DNA of 64,000 nt from Aureobasidium sp. EXF-3400 (taxonomy: Eukaryota; Ascomycota; Dothideomycetes; Dothideales; Saccotheciaceae). The stretch covers positions 86,000-149,999 of the forward strand of contig SWBL01000096.1 in the NCBI GenBank assembly GCA_024195585.1, read 5' to 3'. Within the stretch, counting starts at the first letter, position 1, and each line of letters begins with the position of its first letter. The notes below the pieces were generated by a model. That model made no database searches and was not told where the DNA came from. It was given only the letters and a program-made list of their open reading frames with translations. Positions 40,215-50,617 of the stretch are shown here, one piece after another. The translations under genes were made by a program, and so were the position numbers.

Positions 40215-41113
40215 CAGAGATGAAAATGTACTGAGGTGTGGAGAGTAAAAGAGATTCTGATTAGGAGCTTCAAGGTGATTTGATGGAGACGGAGGTGTAG
40301 AGTGAAATGCCGAGGGAGGGGAAATGTCATTTATACGTAGGGAAAGAGCTCTGCAGGGCTAAGCAAAGCAAGAGCTACCCGTCTACCAAGACATCAGGAA
40401 GAGCAAAACGAAGCTGCTCAACAGCAGGAATTCTTGTCTGTCAAGCGAGGGAAGGAGTCCGTGGTTACTTGCGACAGCTTGATCGTATCAAAGGGCGGTA
40501 TCTGTTTTTGGAAGACCTTCTGTCTGTTTCCTGCTGGCCAGTAAGTACGTGTGTCGCTGTCTCTCCATCAAGTGGAACGACCTCGAGGTAGCATAACAGT
40601 TCGGATGAGCTTCCATACCCTGCTTCGACCTTTACCGATCAAGATGCGCTAGTGCTCAGGGTGACATCAGCTTGGCGATGTTTCGATTGCAAACAACTTA
40701 CATCTGTCGTTCATCACAAGACTGGCTGGTCTTGATCAAGAGTCGCTCAGCCATCTTACACAATGATGGTACTGATCTATGGTGTGTTCATTCAAGATGT
40801 TGGAAATTGACTTTGAGCCAACGAACGGTGTTCTAAGGTCAGAGTCAAAATGTACAGCAGGCCTCTTGACAAGGTTGACAAGTATCACTTCTACTAGCAG
40901 GTCAGAGTGCGAGATGAATGAGCTGGCCGGCACCGGAGATAGGAAAGAAAAGCGCACGATGGAATGGTAGAACAGTCAGGATGCTTTTTTGTTCAGCCAA
41001 GTACACAGAAAGGTTGTCAAAACCGGACAATTACAAAGACCGGCGTCGGACGCTGGAGACAAGTCCAAGATGGTATATCGCGAGGAGGCAGAAAGGACGG
41101 AAACACAGAAAGT
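40215..41113. other. Intergenic, upstream of the 366-aa gene
   Basis: About 900 bp between two minus-strand genes. It holds the promoter of the 366-aa gene and the PIN1 3' region. Small frames on both strands carry no recognisable features. Confidence 0.4.
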
Positions 41114-41861
41114 CTACTCCAGACTGTAGAGGAGGAACAAAATGGTCAGCAAGGTCATGGGCATATGAAAGAAGACTCACCGTTCAATCAGGTGCAGACC
41201 AGAGGCGGTTGCGACCACATGGCTGACCTCGCCAGGCTTCAAAGCAAACGCAGCGTCTTCAAACTCCTTTTGCATGTCGCCCTTGGCAAAGAAACCGCTG
41301 AGGGATTGTCAGTGAATGCAATGCACGCAAGATGATGCAGAAAGACATACAGATCGCCCCTCTTCCTGGAGCTGCTGCAATCGCTCTCGGTGGTAGCTAG
41401 ATCGCCAAGGCTGGTTGCGCCGCTTCTGATCCTGGCTTCATGGCCGAGGATGATGGTCATGGCATCGTCCTTGGAGCGAGTGATTTGGGCTTCACGCCAA
41501 CTCGAGGGACGGCGAGAGTCTCTGTGCTTGACGAGCAGATGCGATGCGCGAATCTTTCCCTCTTGTTGGCCTTGGCCGTCGGGTCGCAGACTGGCAGAGC
41601 TGTGGTAGGTGCCCATGTAATGCTTGAGGGTCTCGCTATCGGTGCCCGAAGGAGGCTCCCATCTGCTCTCCTTGGTCGAGGGGTTGAAATAGTAGGGAAG
41701 GTTCTTGGAGTTGGAGTGTCTAACCTCCCAGCCGCTAGGAAGACCGGTAGCCTGGAGAGATGGGTGCGTTAGAGACGGGCGCGAAAGCGGAGCGAGGGCG
41801 ATGAGTGGAGGGCGACGAGTGGAGGCTACGACGATGGCGGGGAAAGGAAGCGACTCACCAT
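41114..41861 (-). CDS. PIN1: Peptidyl-prolyl isomerase PIN1/ESS1 (WW + parvulin)
   Basis: Four coding exons: 41859..41861 (only ATG), 41351..41751, 41181..41297 and 41114..41123 (10 nt, ends LE-stop), giving 176 aa. The 107-nt first intron starts right after the start codon (GTGAGT). The WW domain is at residues 5-38 (W9, Y21-Y22-F23, W32). The parvulin domain runs from [17 protein letters not shown] (67-83) through the active-site [16 protein letters not shown] (Cys126) to [20 protein letters not shown]. It isomerises phospho-Ser/Thr-Pro bonds, in yeast chiefly on the RNA polymerase II C-terminal repeat, and is nuclear. It is divergent from RPB9, itself a polymerase II subunit, over a 339-bp spacer. 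Confidence 0.95.
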
Positions 41862-42200
41862 GATTCTGGAGATATGCGGATTGGACTGGATTGGATTGGC
41901 TTGTTCAGGCACTTGACAGAAAGATGAGTGCGGGGAAAGAGATGGATGGTTGCTGACTTCTTGTCACTTGTTTGACCGAGAGACGCGCTTGGCACAACAT
42001 CCGCCGCTGCCTGCCGGTGCCCTAACAACCGGCCTTTGCAGCTTCCATCATACCGTTCGACGCCGTCCATCTTGCGCCCGCTCCGTCTTCATCACTGCCG
42101 TCCATCTTGCGCCTCTGCCATCCTCACCACCCTCACAACATCGCATACACTTCAGTCACGCGACACAACATCCGACCTACTCTACCGTTCACTCATCGCC
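41862..42200. promoter_or_regulatory. Divergent promoter PIN1 / RPB9
   Basis: A 339-bp region between two divergent start codons, pyrimidine-rich on the plus strand near RPB9. It contains a perfect 17-bp direct repeat, GCCGTCCATCTTGCGCC, at 42062-42078 and 42097-42113. No clear TATA box. Confidence 0.6.
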
Positions 42201-42700
42201 ATGGCCTCTCACGACTCCCCCGCCGACGACACCACCAACGCGCAGAACGAAAAGATCAAGTTTAGATTCTGTCGCGAATGGTACGCATGAACCATGCGTC
42301 TTCTGCTATGGCCGTCTGCTGACTGTCTGCGCCAGTTCAAACATGCTCTACCCACGCGAGGATAAAGAGACGGACCAGCTCATCTTCCAGTGCCGCAACT
42401 GCCAGTGGCCCACTGCTGTCGGCCCAACCTGCATCTACCGCAATGAAGTCATGGGCAACTTGATCGAGACTGCTGGTGTCGTTACAGATGTCGCCTCAGA
42501 CCCAACAGTAAGCTGCCACCATGCGCCCATCCAGTTGATCCACACTTACACGATTATAGCTGCCCCGTGTTGAGCGCGACTGCAACAACCCACGATGCGG
42601 AGGAAGAGAAGCCGTCTTCTTCCAGAGTCAAATGCGTAACGCAGAGACTGGCATGAAGCTCTTCTACGTTTGCTGCGAGTGCGGAAAGACCACCACTTAA
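42201..42700 (+). CDS. RPB9: RNA polymerase II subunit RPB9
   Basis: Three exons, 42201..42280, 42336..42507 and 42560..42700 (introns 55 and 52 nt), give 130 aa. The N-terminal zinc ribbon is [14 protein letters not shown] with the second Cys pair in QCRNC; intron 1 splits the codon of the second cysteine. The C-terminal TFIIS-like ribbon is [17 protein letters not shown] followed by [11 protein letters not shown]. Rpb9 sits at the polymerase jaw and affects start-site choice, transcript cleavage with TFIIS and fidelity. Length is close to the 122 aa of yeast. An N-terminal extension of about 20 polar residues precedes the ribbon. Confidence 0.96.
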
Positions 42701-43137
42701 CGAGTCGACGATTGCATTTCTGGCGTTAAAAGGTTGCATGGGACATTGGAGTCTTTGCTTGGGTTGGTCATTTTGAAAAGGAATGAGGAGAAGAGAGCCG
42801 GAACGGGCACAAATGGAGGAAAGAGAGATCAAGAGACAAAAACAGAGAGGCATTGTTGCATTCATGCTAATGCCGAGGTGGCGACCGAGCATTATCGGTT
42901 CAACATCAAGGTGGTTGCCTTGGTACGCCTGTTGCTTTGGGGGTATGTCCAGAAATCCTCCTAATCGTACACGGCAACCCTTTTTGCCAAAAGCAGTATC
43001 CTTCCAAACCGTGTCGCCCGAAACGCCTGTGCTATGCTCCTAGAAACCCCGTACTTTTGTCATCTCTTACAGATGCATGGGAGCCAGACTCAGAATCTTG
43101 GACCATTGCATGTTGCGAAGCTCGCTTCCGACGATAC
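42701..43137. other. Convergent 3' intergenic region
   Basis: About 440 bp between RPB9 and MRPL38 stop codons. No feature seen. Confidence 0.45.
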
Positions 43138-43638
43138 CTAGACGGCGTTAGATGATATGCGACGGCCAAAGCGACAGATATGCGCACCGTTCAGTCTTGA
43201 GCCGATAGGTTCTCCTCCCTTGTTGATGAGGACGCAGGCGTTGTCGTCAAACTTGACAACACTGCCATCGGGTCTTTGGTATTTCTTTGCGGTACGGACA
43301 ACGACGGCATGTCTGATGTCGCCACGACGGACTTTGTTGGCGGCGCTGATGGACACACTGCCTCCGGGGCCGGATTCGGGACCAAAGTTGCGCTGCTTCT
43401 GAACGACGACGATGATGCGGTCGCCTGAGGGATAGCGTTAGATGCTGGCAGATGGCGATTCAATGGCTGCGAGTAGGGTGCTGACCGATCTTTGCGGCTC
43501 TCTTCATCTTGAGCACCTTGACACACTCGACCAGGGCGGCGCCCGAGTTGTCAATGCAGTTGAGCATAGACTGGCCAATAACAGTCAGCGCATGAGAGAC
43601 ACGGATTTGTACAAACGACCGACCTTGAGTTGGATCAT
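43138..43638 (-). CDS. MRPL38: Mitochondrial large-subunit ribosomal protein uL14m
   Basis: Three exons, 43624..43638 (five codons, MIQLK), 43486..43570 and 43138..43424 (introns 53 and 61 nt), give 128 aa. The sequence is a bacterial-type L14: [74 protein letters not shown] and ARICRFG-like HICRFGRR. L14 lies at the subunit interface of the ribosome. The bacterial-like sequence, rather than eukaryotic cytosolic uL14, marks it as the mitochondrial protein (yeast Mrpl38, 138 aa). No cleavable presequence is obvious, as in yeast. Confidence 0.93.
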
Positions 43639-44067
43639 GTTTGCGGTGGGTCGTTCAATTAGATATATTCCCTTCCAACAATAAGGACTCGAATTGCCTG
43701 GTCGCGATCGATGGTCGAATGAACTTTGAACGGTTGTTTCTCGGAAGCGTCGTTCTTTCCCCATCCATGCCCCTTTCCTCCGTTGTCCGTTCTCCGTCAT
43801 GCTCCGCGTCCGCTATTGTCTTCTCTATTGTTGTTTGCATTGTGACTCGGTCCAGTTTCTCACTACCGCCTGGTCGCATTGTGGTCCAGAGTAATCATGC
43901 CCATAAGGTGAAACTTCACGCGTATTGTCTGTTTCTTGGTGCTATTGTCGGGTTCGGCGCATTCCTCGGTTTCCATTCATCCTCCTCCTTTCCTGTTCCT
44001 TTGCTTCGCTCCTTCCAGCAACCCCCCCTTTTGTTCGACCCTTTCTCTGTTTCTTTACACAGTCACA
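43639..44067. promoter_or_regulatory. Divergent promoter MRPL38 / SET9
   Basis: A 429-bp region between divergent starts. The SET9-proximal 150 bp is strongly pyrimidine-rich (TCCTCCTCCTTTCC and similar), typical of fungal promoters. The open plus-strand frame through it is not coding. Confidence 0.55.
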
Positions 44068-45953
44068 ATGCCGTCGCGTATCTCTCCGGAAGAGTCATTG
44101 CCCAGGAAGGGGGCCCTGACCCTGGCCCGACTCGTCGACTATGATGATCGCATCACAGATGCACTCGTCGATCGCGTGAGTACTCGGTGCAATTTCTCAA
44201 GTCCTCCGGCCTGGACACTTACTCCCTACAGGTCTACTACTGGTCTACTATCCGTAAGCTACGAACCAACCGCCCTCTCGGATCTCGGGGCCTCAAAGAA
44301 GACGATGTCGCACGCATCCTGCAGACTCATGTAATCTTGAACAAGGATGCCGCTTCAGCCGCACAGCATCTGTTACAGCTACCTGCTCTGGCTAGCTATC
44401 TCAATAGCCTCCCCTCCAAAGAAGAAAAGAAACACTTCCAGGACCATTTCAGGAAATACGTCAACATTTATCTTCCCGACTGCCCCTTCGAAGTTACGAC
44501 CACCAACCGCTACACCATTATCACCCACGAGGCTGCAACTGTCGCACGTAAACCCATCCAAAGAAATGAGACCATCAAATACTTGACGGGCGTCCAGGTT
44601 GCCATGTCCGAAGCGGATGAGAAAATGCTTGGTATGAACGACTTTAGCGTCGTCATGTCCAGTCGCAAGAAGCGTCCGTCTCTGTTCCTTGGTCCCGCGC
44701 GCTTCGCCAACCATGATTGCAACGCGAACGCTAAGCTTATCACCATGGGCTATAATGGCATGACAATCGTCAGCGCTCGGGACATTGATGTTGGTGAAGA
44801 GATTACTGTCACCTACGGAGAGGACTACTTCGGAGAAGACAACTGCGAGTGCTTGTGCGCGACTTGCGAACGTCTACAACGGAATGGCTGGTCGAAGCGA
44901 CCAGTAGTATCTAGGTCCAGCAGCGACACACCAGGACCGGAACTGTCTACGAAGAACAAAAGGAAATTTACGCCAGATATTACACCGACTGTCGCGAGTC
45001 CTGCTTCCTCCAAGCGCCAGAAGACTCAGATTCCACCTTCAGCGTACAAGGCATCACCACAGATATCTACCATAAAGAAGGAAGTCAGCATTTCCTCAAC
45101 ACTGGAAAAATCACCACAAGTGCCGAGTGTAAAAAGAGAGATCAGTGCTTCTTCATCCTTGCGAGTGGTCATCACCAACGACAGCGAGAGTGATATCTTG
45201 GGATCGGCATTCTTCAAGCCAACACAAAAGCTGAAACATCGCTATGGAAAGGTTGGCCGGCCATCCAAGCGAACGTATGAAACCACTCGTTCTAGCTCTC
45301 CATCATCATCCACCGCGGAAGATGTGTCGCAGACATCTTCAGTCACCACCGATCCCACATCCGTCGACGAACCCCAGGCCGAATCAGATCTCTCAGACCT
45401 TTCCGAAAGTTACGAGTTGGACGATACCCTGCGCGAAGTGATTCAACGGAAGCCCAGGCCGATTAGGATGACAACAAGACAAAGCTTGCGAAAACAACTC
45501 TCCATACCAATACCCACTATCGAAGGCACAGACTCGGACGTCGAAGATGATGTAGACGTAGACCGAAGGAAGCCTGGCGACTACACACTGACACCTCGCC
45601 TGCTAACAAGTGCCGTGTCGCGTTGGGTGGAATGCCGCAACTGTGACGATTACTTTATCCAACACGAGGCCAAACTGACGCGTATCAACTGCCCACGCTG
45701 TGAGAGACATAGCAAGCTCTACGGTTACGCCTGGCCAAAGACGGACAAGGAGGGCAAGAACGACACGGAAGAAAGAATTCTCGATCATCGTACTGTCAAC
45801 CGCTTTCTGCATCCAAGCGAAGAACGCACCACGAAGAAGAGTCGCAAGAGTTTGAGTCAGATGGTTTCTGAAAGAGAACGAAGTCTGCGCGAGAGTGAAG
45901 AAGCCGAGTCACAAGAAGGTCGCAGAAGAAGTCGAAGACGGTATAGCTCATAA
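44068..45953 (+). CDS. SET9: Histone H4-K20 methyltransferase SET9
   Basis: Two exons, 44068..44175 and 44232..45953, with a 56-nt intron, give 609 aa. The N-terminal helical block (LTLARLVDYDDRITDALVDR then VYYWSTIRKLRTNR) is specific to the Suv4-20/Set9 family. The SET domain lies at about 110-235 with RFANHDCNANAKL (S-adenosylmethionine and pseudoknot NHxC), GEEITVTYGEDYFG, and a post-SET zinc cluster (DNCECLCATCERL). The remaining 370 residues are Ser/Thr/Lys-rich, with a second small Cys cluster (WVECRNCDDYF then INCPRCERHSK) that may bind zinc. S. pombe Set9 methylates H4K20 in DNA-damage checkpoint recruitment of Crb2. Confidence 0.94.
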
Positions 45954-46038
45954 ATTCTGCATCATTTCGCATTATGTATTATTTGTATTGATATCTAGGG
46001 CATAAAGATTGCTTTTTTCTTCCTTCTTTCCTCCTTCT

Positions 46039-48234
46039 CTACATACTGAACTTGCTCAGCTTGCGGATGCGTGCACCGTATATGAAGAAGAGAATCGGGA
46101 CTGGGAACAGAGCCACAGTCAGGAATCCGAGAAGGGACATGGCCTATGACAACATGTTAGCTGTGTCGGTGTGAAGCCTAGCAAAAGTCCTGTGTCTTAC
46201 CCAATCGACGCCCAGTCGTTTGAACATGTAGTTTGCGAACATGGGGAAACCAGCTCCTAGCCATGAACGGAAGAAAGTGTTTGCAGCAATGGCGCTATTA
46301 GCATTCGCTTTGTACACCTGTATCGGGGTCAGTATTCGCACATCGAGTGTCTGAAACATGGCACTCACATCAATGATGTAGTTCAACCCCTGCAAGAAGA
46401 CAAGCAACACTCCAGCACCAATGAAAGCTCCCGAGATGACTTGCGGCACCCAAATGATATTCGGGTTGCTGGTCCATGCGAACCAAAACATGCCGATGGG
46501 CAACAAGGCACCACCAACAATCATGGGAATCATTCTTTCCTCGGGTACTACGTCGCCAGTCTCTTCGATCTTTCTGGCGAATCTGGTCTTGGTGAAGTAG
46601 GCGATGAACATGCATCCGAAAGCTACTCCGACGATGATGGCAGCGAAGGGTAGAGCACCGACACCAGCGTTCCAGCCACGTAACTCCTGGAAGGCGATTG
46701 GATAGGCTTCGAAGCAGAGGTAGAGGAATCCGTAGATGAAGCCCATGTACAGAGTAACCTTGAGGAGGGAAATCAGCACGATATTGCAAAGTCTGGACAG
46801 GTTTGACTCACGAGAAGAAGAATTGGCTCCATCGCAAGCATCTGGAAAGGCTTCAGAAGGTAGCGGTGTGCAATGTCTTTGAGGTTGACCTCATTCTCGT
46901 CAGCCTTTGCGTGAACTGCCCAGTTCTTTGTAGCAAAGCGGATTTTCTTTGCTCTGCGCGAAAGCAGAATAGGGGCAAGAGTCTAAGCAAGTCAGGATGA
47001 GATCCGTCAAGGCTCACAGGGACACATACCTCAGGGATGACAATGAAGCCGATGATTCCGAAGAACATGGCCATGATCAGTGTGATCCACGCAGTCCATC
47101 GCCAACCACTGTCAAGAAGTTAGCTTCAATATCATGACCTGGGTATCCAATGATTCTTACAGATGACTCATTACGATGAAGCCGCCTACAATAGGACCAG
47201 CGACGGGGCCAATGAAAGTGGCGGATGCGAAAACAGCAACTGCGATACCTCGATCGACTGGTCCGAACATGCTGGAAGTTTCAGTCAGCAACGTTGTTGT
47301 AGTAAGGCTTCATGCTTCTTACTCTGCAAGCAATCCTCCGATAATCCCCAGGGGAGCCGATGCTGCGAAACCTCCAAAGAATCTACAAATGAAGATTGTG
47401 TAGACATTTTGAGCGACCTAGAGTTGGAATGATCAGTATGGATCTTGTACAGAAGCATCCTGAGTCCGACTAACCGCGACAGGAATCTGGAAGATGGCAA
47501 AGGTGAAGAACCCGATGAACAGAGGGATCTTGCGGCCATAAAGCTCTGAGAAGGGACTCCAGACAATTGGTCCTAGATACCGTCAGAAACATGTATCCGG
47601 CAGTAGATCTTCTCAACTTACCAAATGCAAAACCGAGGACGAACAGAGAAGTCCCCAGAATCATGACCTCGCTGCTGACGCCGAAAAGCTCCGACGTGAC
47701 GGTAGTTGCAGTGCTGAAAACTGACGATGCAAAGGTCACGGAGAATGTCATCAGACCGGCGACGACTGTGATCATCCATTTCTTCCACTCAGGGAAGTTC
47801 ATTGGATTTCCCGGATCATCATCACCATCCCAATCAACCAGATTGGGATCATTTTCTTCTTCCTCTCCATCGTCCTTCTCATCCTTCTTCTCGTCGAGGC
47901 TGCTGCGGTTGGTGCGTTCTCTCTGCATCTCGACATCGGCTTCAGAGCTGAAGTTCTCCTCGTTAGATCCTGCTGTGAGACCTGCTGGAAGGCCAGTCTT
48001 GGTCTTGGGCTTGAGATTCTCGTCGTCGTTTTCCTTCGTTCCACTAGGACCTGAGATGCTCGATCTGGTTGAGTGTGCAGTGGTTGTTCCAGAAATGCTG
48101 GCGACCCTGCTTTGATACTGCATCTGCTGTTCCGTGTACGAAGGAGAATGATTCGCACTCAATAGTCCATCCGGAGCATAAGTCTGGCGACCACTGGCCG
48201 TCCTAATAATGCCATCTCCATAGTTTTCAGCCAT
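46039..48234 (-). CDS. MFS drug:H+ antiporter-type transporter
   Basis: Nine exons: 47622..48234, 47475..47572, 47323..47417, 47161..47271, 47030..47108, 46812..46982, 46369..46758, 46201..46317, 46039..46143. Introns are 47-57 nt and all phases close, giving 592 aa. A polar N-terminal tail of about 160 residues, rich in Asp/Glu, precedes the core that starts at NPMNFPEWKKWMITVVAGL. Twelve membrane spans can be traced. The motif-A region reads PFSELYGRKIPLF, and GPIVGGFIV is the motif-C-like glycine-rich element of antiporters. The NPMNxPxWKKW opening is typical of fungal DHA1 carriers related to polyamine and multidrug exporters. Substrate unknown. Confidence 0.9.
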
Positions 48235-49079
48235 GACTATCGCGACCAGAAGATTCTCCAGATATAAAACCAGCGAGCAGATATAATGGAAAACAATGAA
48301 TGACCTACCTCTGAGACGGGCACTTCACCCTTTTTCACCAAAGGTCTATCACACACTCGGATTCCTCGGAAGCATACTGACTTTCTACACAAATTCATCA
48401 TGAATCGTGGTGATGGAAGCTTGAAATGACGCAAGGTGTCCAAACGTTATCGATGAAATGGTTTAAGGAGAGCAAATAGGGAAACGCCGTTGGACTAGCT
48501 TTCCCTCGGAGCATTTTTTGGTCTGCTGGCTGAGGGTTCGGCGCACATGTTGTCAGGGCTTCTGTTGATGAGCAAAAGGGTCTGCATGATATGCATCTTT
48601 ATTGCTGGAACACTGGTGTGATATCCTCATATTAATCATCAGCACGACTCCGCCCTCTGTCACTCAAACAGTTAAGAATGTTGGTGGTAGAGATTTAGCA
48701 TGACGACATCGTCGTCGCTTTGTCAGGACTCCCGGTTCAATTGTGGGTGGTTGGTTTCCAATTCCAAAAGTCCTTGCCGCAGAGCCTCAAAATCTCGTCA
48801 CAGCATGACTTGCGTCTCGAACTGGGAACGCCCAAACTTTGATATTGAATCCTTCGATGAACAAGATACGGTTTGTGTGATGTGCCATCTGCCGAGTCGG
48901 ACCAGACGGTCAAAGCACGTTTGATGGTACAATAGTCAGATGCGGCGTACACAATTGAGCAGATCGGGTTGAAGTATATCTGAGATAAGCCATCTTGGGC
49001 AATGCTTGAGCATGAATACATGGTACAGGTATATAATTACATGAGTCGTTGGCACTAGTTATCAGGCTCTAATGAGAGC
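48235..49079. other. MFS transporter promoter and CBP3 3' region
   Basis: About 845 bp between two minus-strand genes. It should include a long transporter promoter. No protein or RNA gene supported. Confidence 0.4.
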
Positions 49080-50116
49080 TCAAGCTTGGGCAGCGACAGG
49101 CGTGGGCTCTGTGAACGGCTGCTTCATAGCCTGAGCCTCCCTGTCGACGAGAGTGGCCTCCCTGGCGGGATCAGAGAAGCTAATGTCTCCGCTAGCAATC
49201 TCGGAATCGTGGATTCTGTCGAGATCTCTGAGGTTCTTCTTCATGTAGCTGACGACACTGGCGACGGCAGCAGCATCAACGTTCTCGTCACCGCGGAAGA
49301 CGTTTCTCCAAACAGCAGTAGCAAGGACAGCATCTCCCTTGACCAAGCCCTCATCGTAGGCAGCGAGCACACCACGCCATTGCACAAAGAGATCCTTGAG
49401 GTACTTGTTGCGCACACTGCGAGCGGCGATGTTGTGCAATGCGGCCATACGATCTTCAGCGGCATACGAGTAGTGATCCAGCAAGTTTTGATGCCAGTGG
49501 TGGGCGTGCTGCTGAGGGAACATCCTTAGGCGTACCGTGACGAGATACATGTGTACGTAGGTGATTTGAGCCCAGGTGTTGAATGTCGGGGTCAGACCCA
49601 GCTCTGTCAATCCAGTCAGCCAGCTGTGTATTGAAGAAGGGGTTGTGAAAGAGGGTGTTACCTTCATACCACCAGCCTGAGCCAACACCCAGGTCCTCGC
49701 CCTGCGCCGACCTCAGCGGCTCCTCGCCTTCGGCGACGGTGGGCATGGAATACTCTCCAGCGCGAGCGCATGCGCGGAACAGGTCCTCGGTAGCACCGTA
49801 TGCGACATATGGCTCTGTGGCAGCCTTCATCTGCTTTTGTGCTCGCATGCGCTGGGCGAACTTCTGCATCGTCGACGCATCTGGGCCATCCTGGCTCTTT
49901 CCTGCTTCGCGACGGCCGGCAGTAGTCGCAAAAGTACGTCCTAGAAATTGGCCACGAGGCGAGAGGGGAGTATGCACGATGCGGCCCTGAGGAAAGTGTG
50001 GTCAGAGGCTGCTGGATCCTGTGCTTGTGCCGTCGGAGCAGACTTACATTGATCTGTCTCTGAGACGCTTGTCTCAATGCGCGGACGTAGCTATTGCAGA
50101 TGTTATTGGAAGCCAT
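49080..50116 (-). CDS. CBP3: Cytochrome b translation/assembly factor CBP3
   Basis: Three exons, 50048..50116, 49662..49986 and 49080..49603 (introns 61 and 58 nt), give 305 aa. The N-terminus (MASNNICNSYVRALRQASQR, then RGQFLGRTFATTAGRREAGK) is basic and Ser/Ala-rich, a mitochondrial leader. The ubiquinol-cytochrome c chaperone domain starts at WWYEELGLTPTFNTWAQITY and continues with LVTVRLRMFPQQHAHHWHQN, LLDHYSYAAEDRM and YLKDLFVQWRGVLAAYDEGL. With Cbp6, Cbp3 binds the mitoribosome exit and newly made cytochrome b for complex III assembly. A C-terminal extension of about 50 residues is Ala/Glu/Pro-rich. Confidence 0.93.
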
Positions 50117-50617
50117 TGTGTGATATGTTGTCTTGTGTTTGCTGCTTGTCCAGCTACGGGCAAAATTTGGGTGACAGCCAGACACACCATGCAACTGCTT
50201 AGGGTTATGACATCAACCATATTTCTCGACATCATCAATATTCGTTCTTACCGGGCAAACCAATCATCCTTAGTTTGTCTTGATGGTCATATAGAAGGCG
50301 TTTCTCGGTGTATACATATCGAGTGTGTCAATTGAATTAAATTCATGTGCTCGAGAGTCGCAGCCACTACGTGTACTACTCTCGGGGGTAAACCAGTTCT
50401 TAATGAAAGAAACATCTCATGACAGCAAAAGATCAAATATGCAAATTGAATGAAGCTCGTCACTAGATACCTATGTTCAAAATCCCAGTCGCCTTCGCTT
50501 TTTTCGCCCAAAACACTTGACGCCCTCCTAAAACTTTCATACAGCGAAGGTTATTTATCTATCTTATCAAACAGCCAGCGCTTGACAAGTGCCGGTCATA
50601 ATAAACCAATCATTGAA
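50117..50617. other. CBP3 promoter and PUF gene 3' region
   Basis: About 500 bp, AT-rich near the PUF stop codon. No feature supported. Confidence 0.4.

Noticed and set aside
43641..44144. Plus-strand frame of 167 codons ahead of SET9
   Set aside because: Runs through the pyrimidine-rich SET9 leader and out of frame into its first exon; hydrophobic composition comes from the CT-rich DNA.
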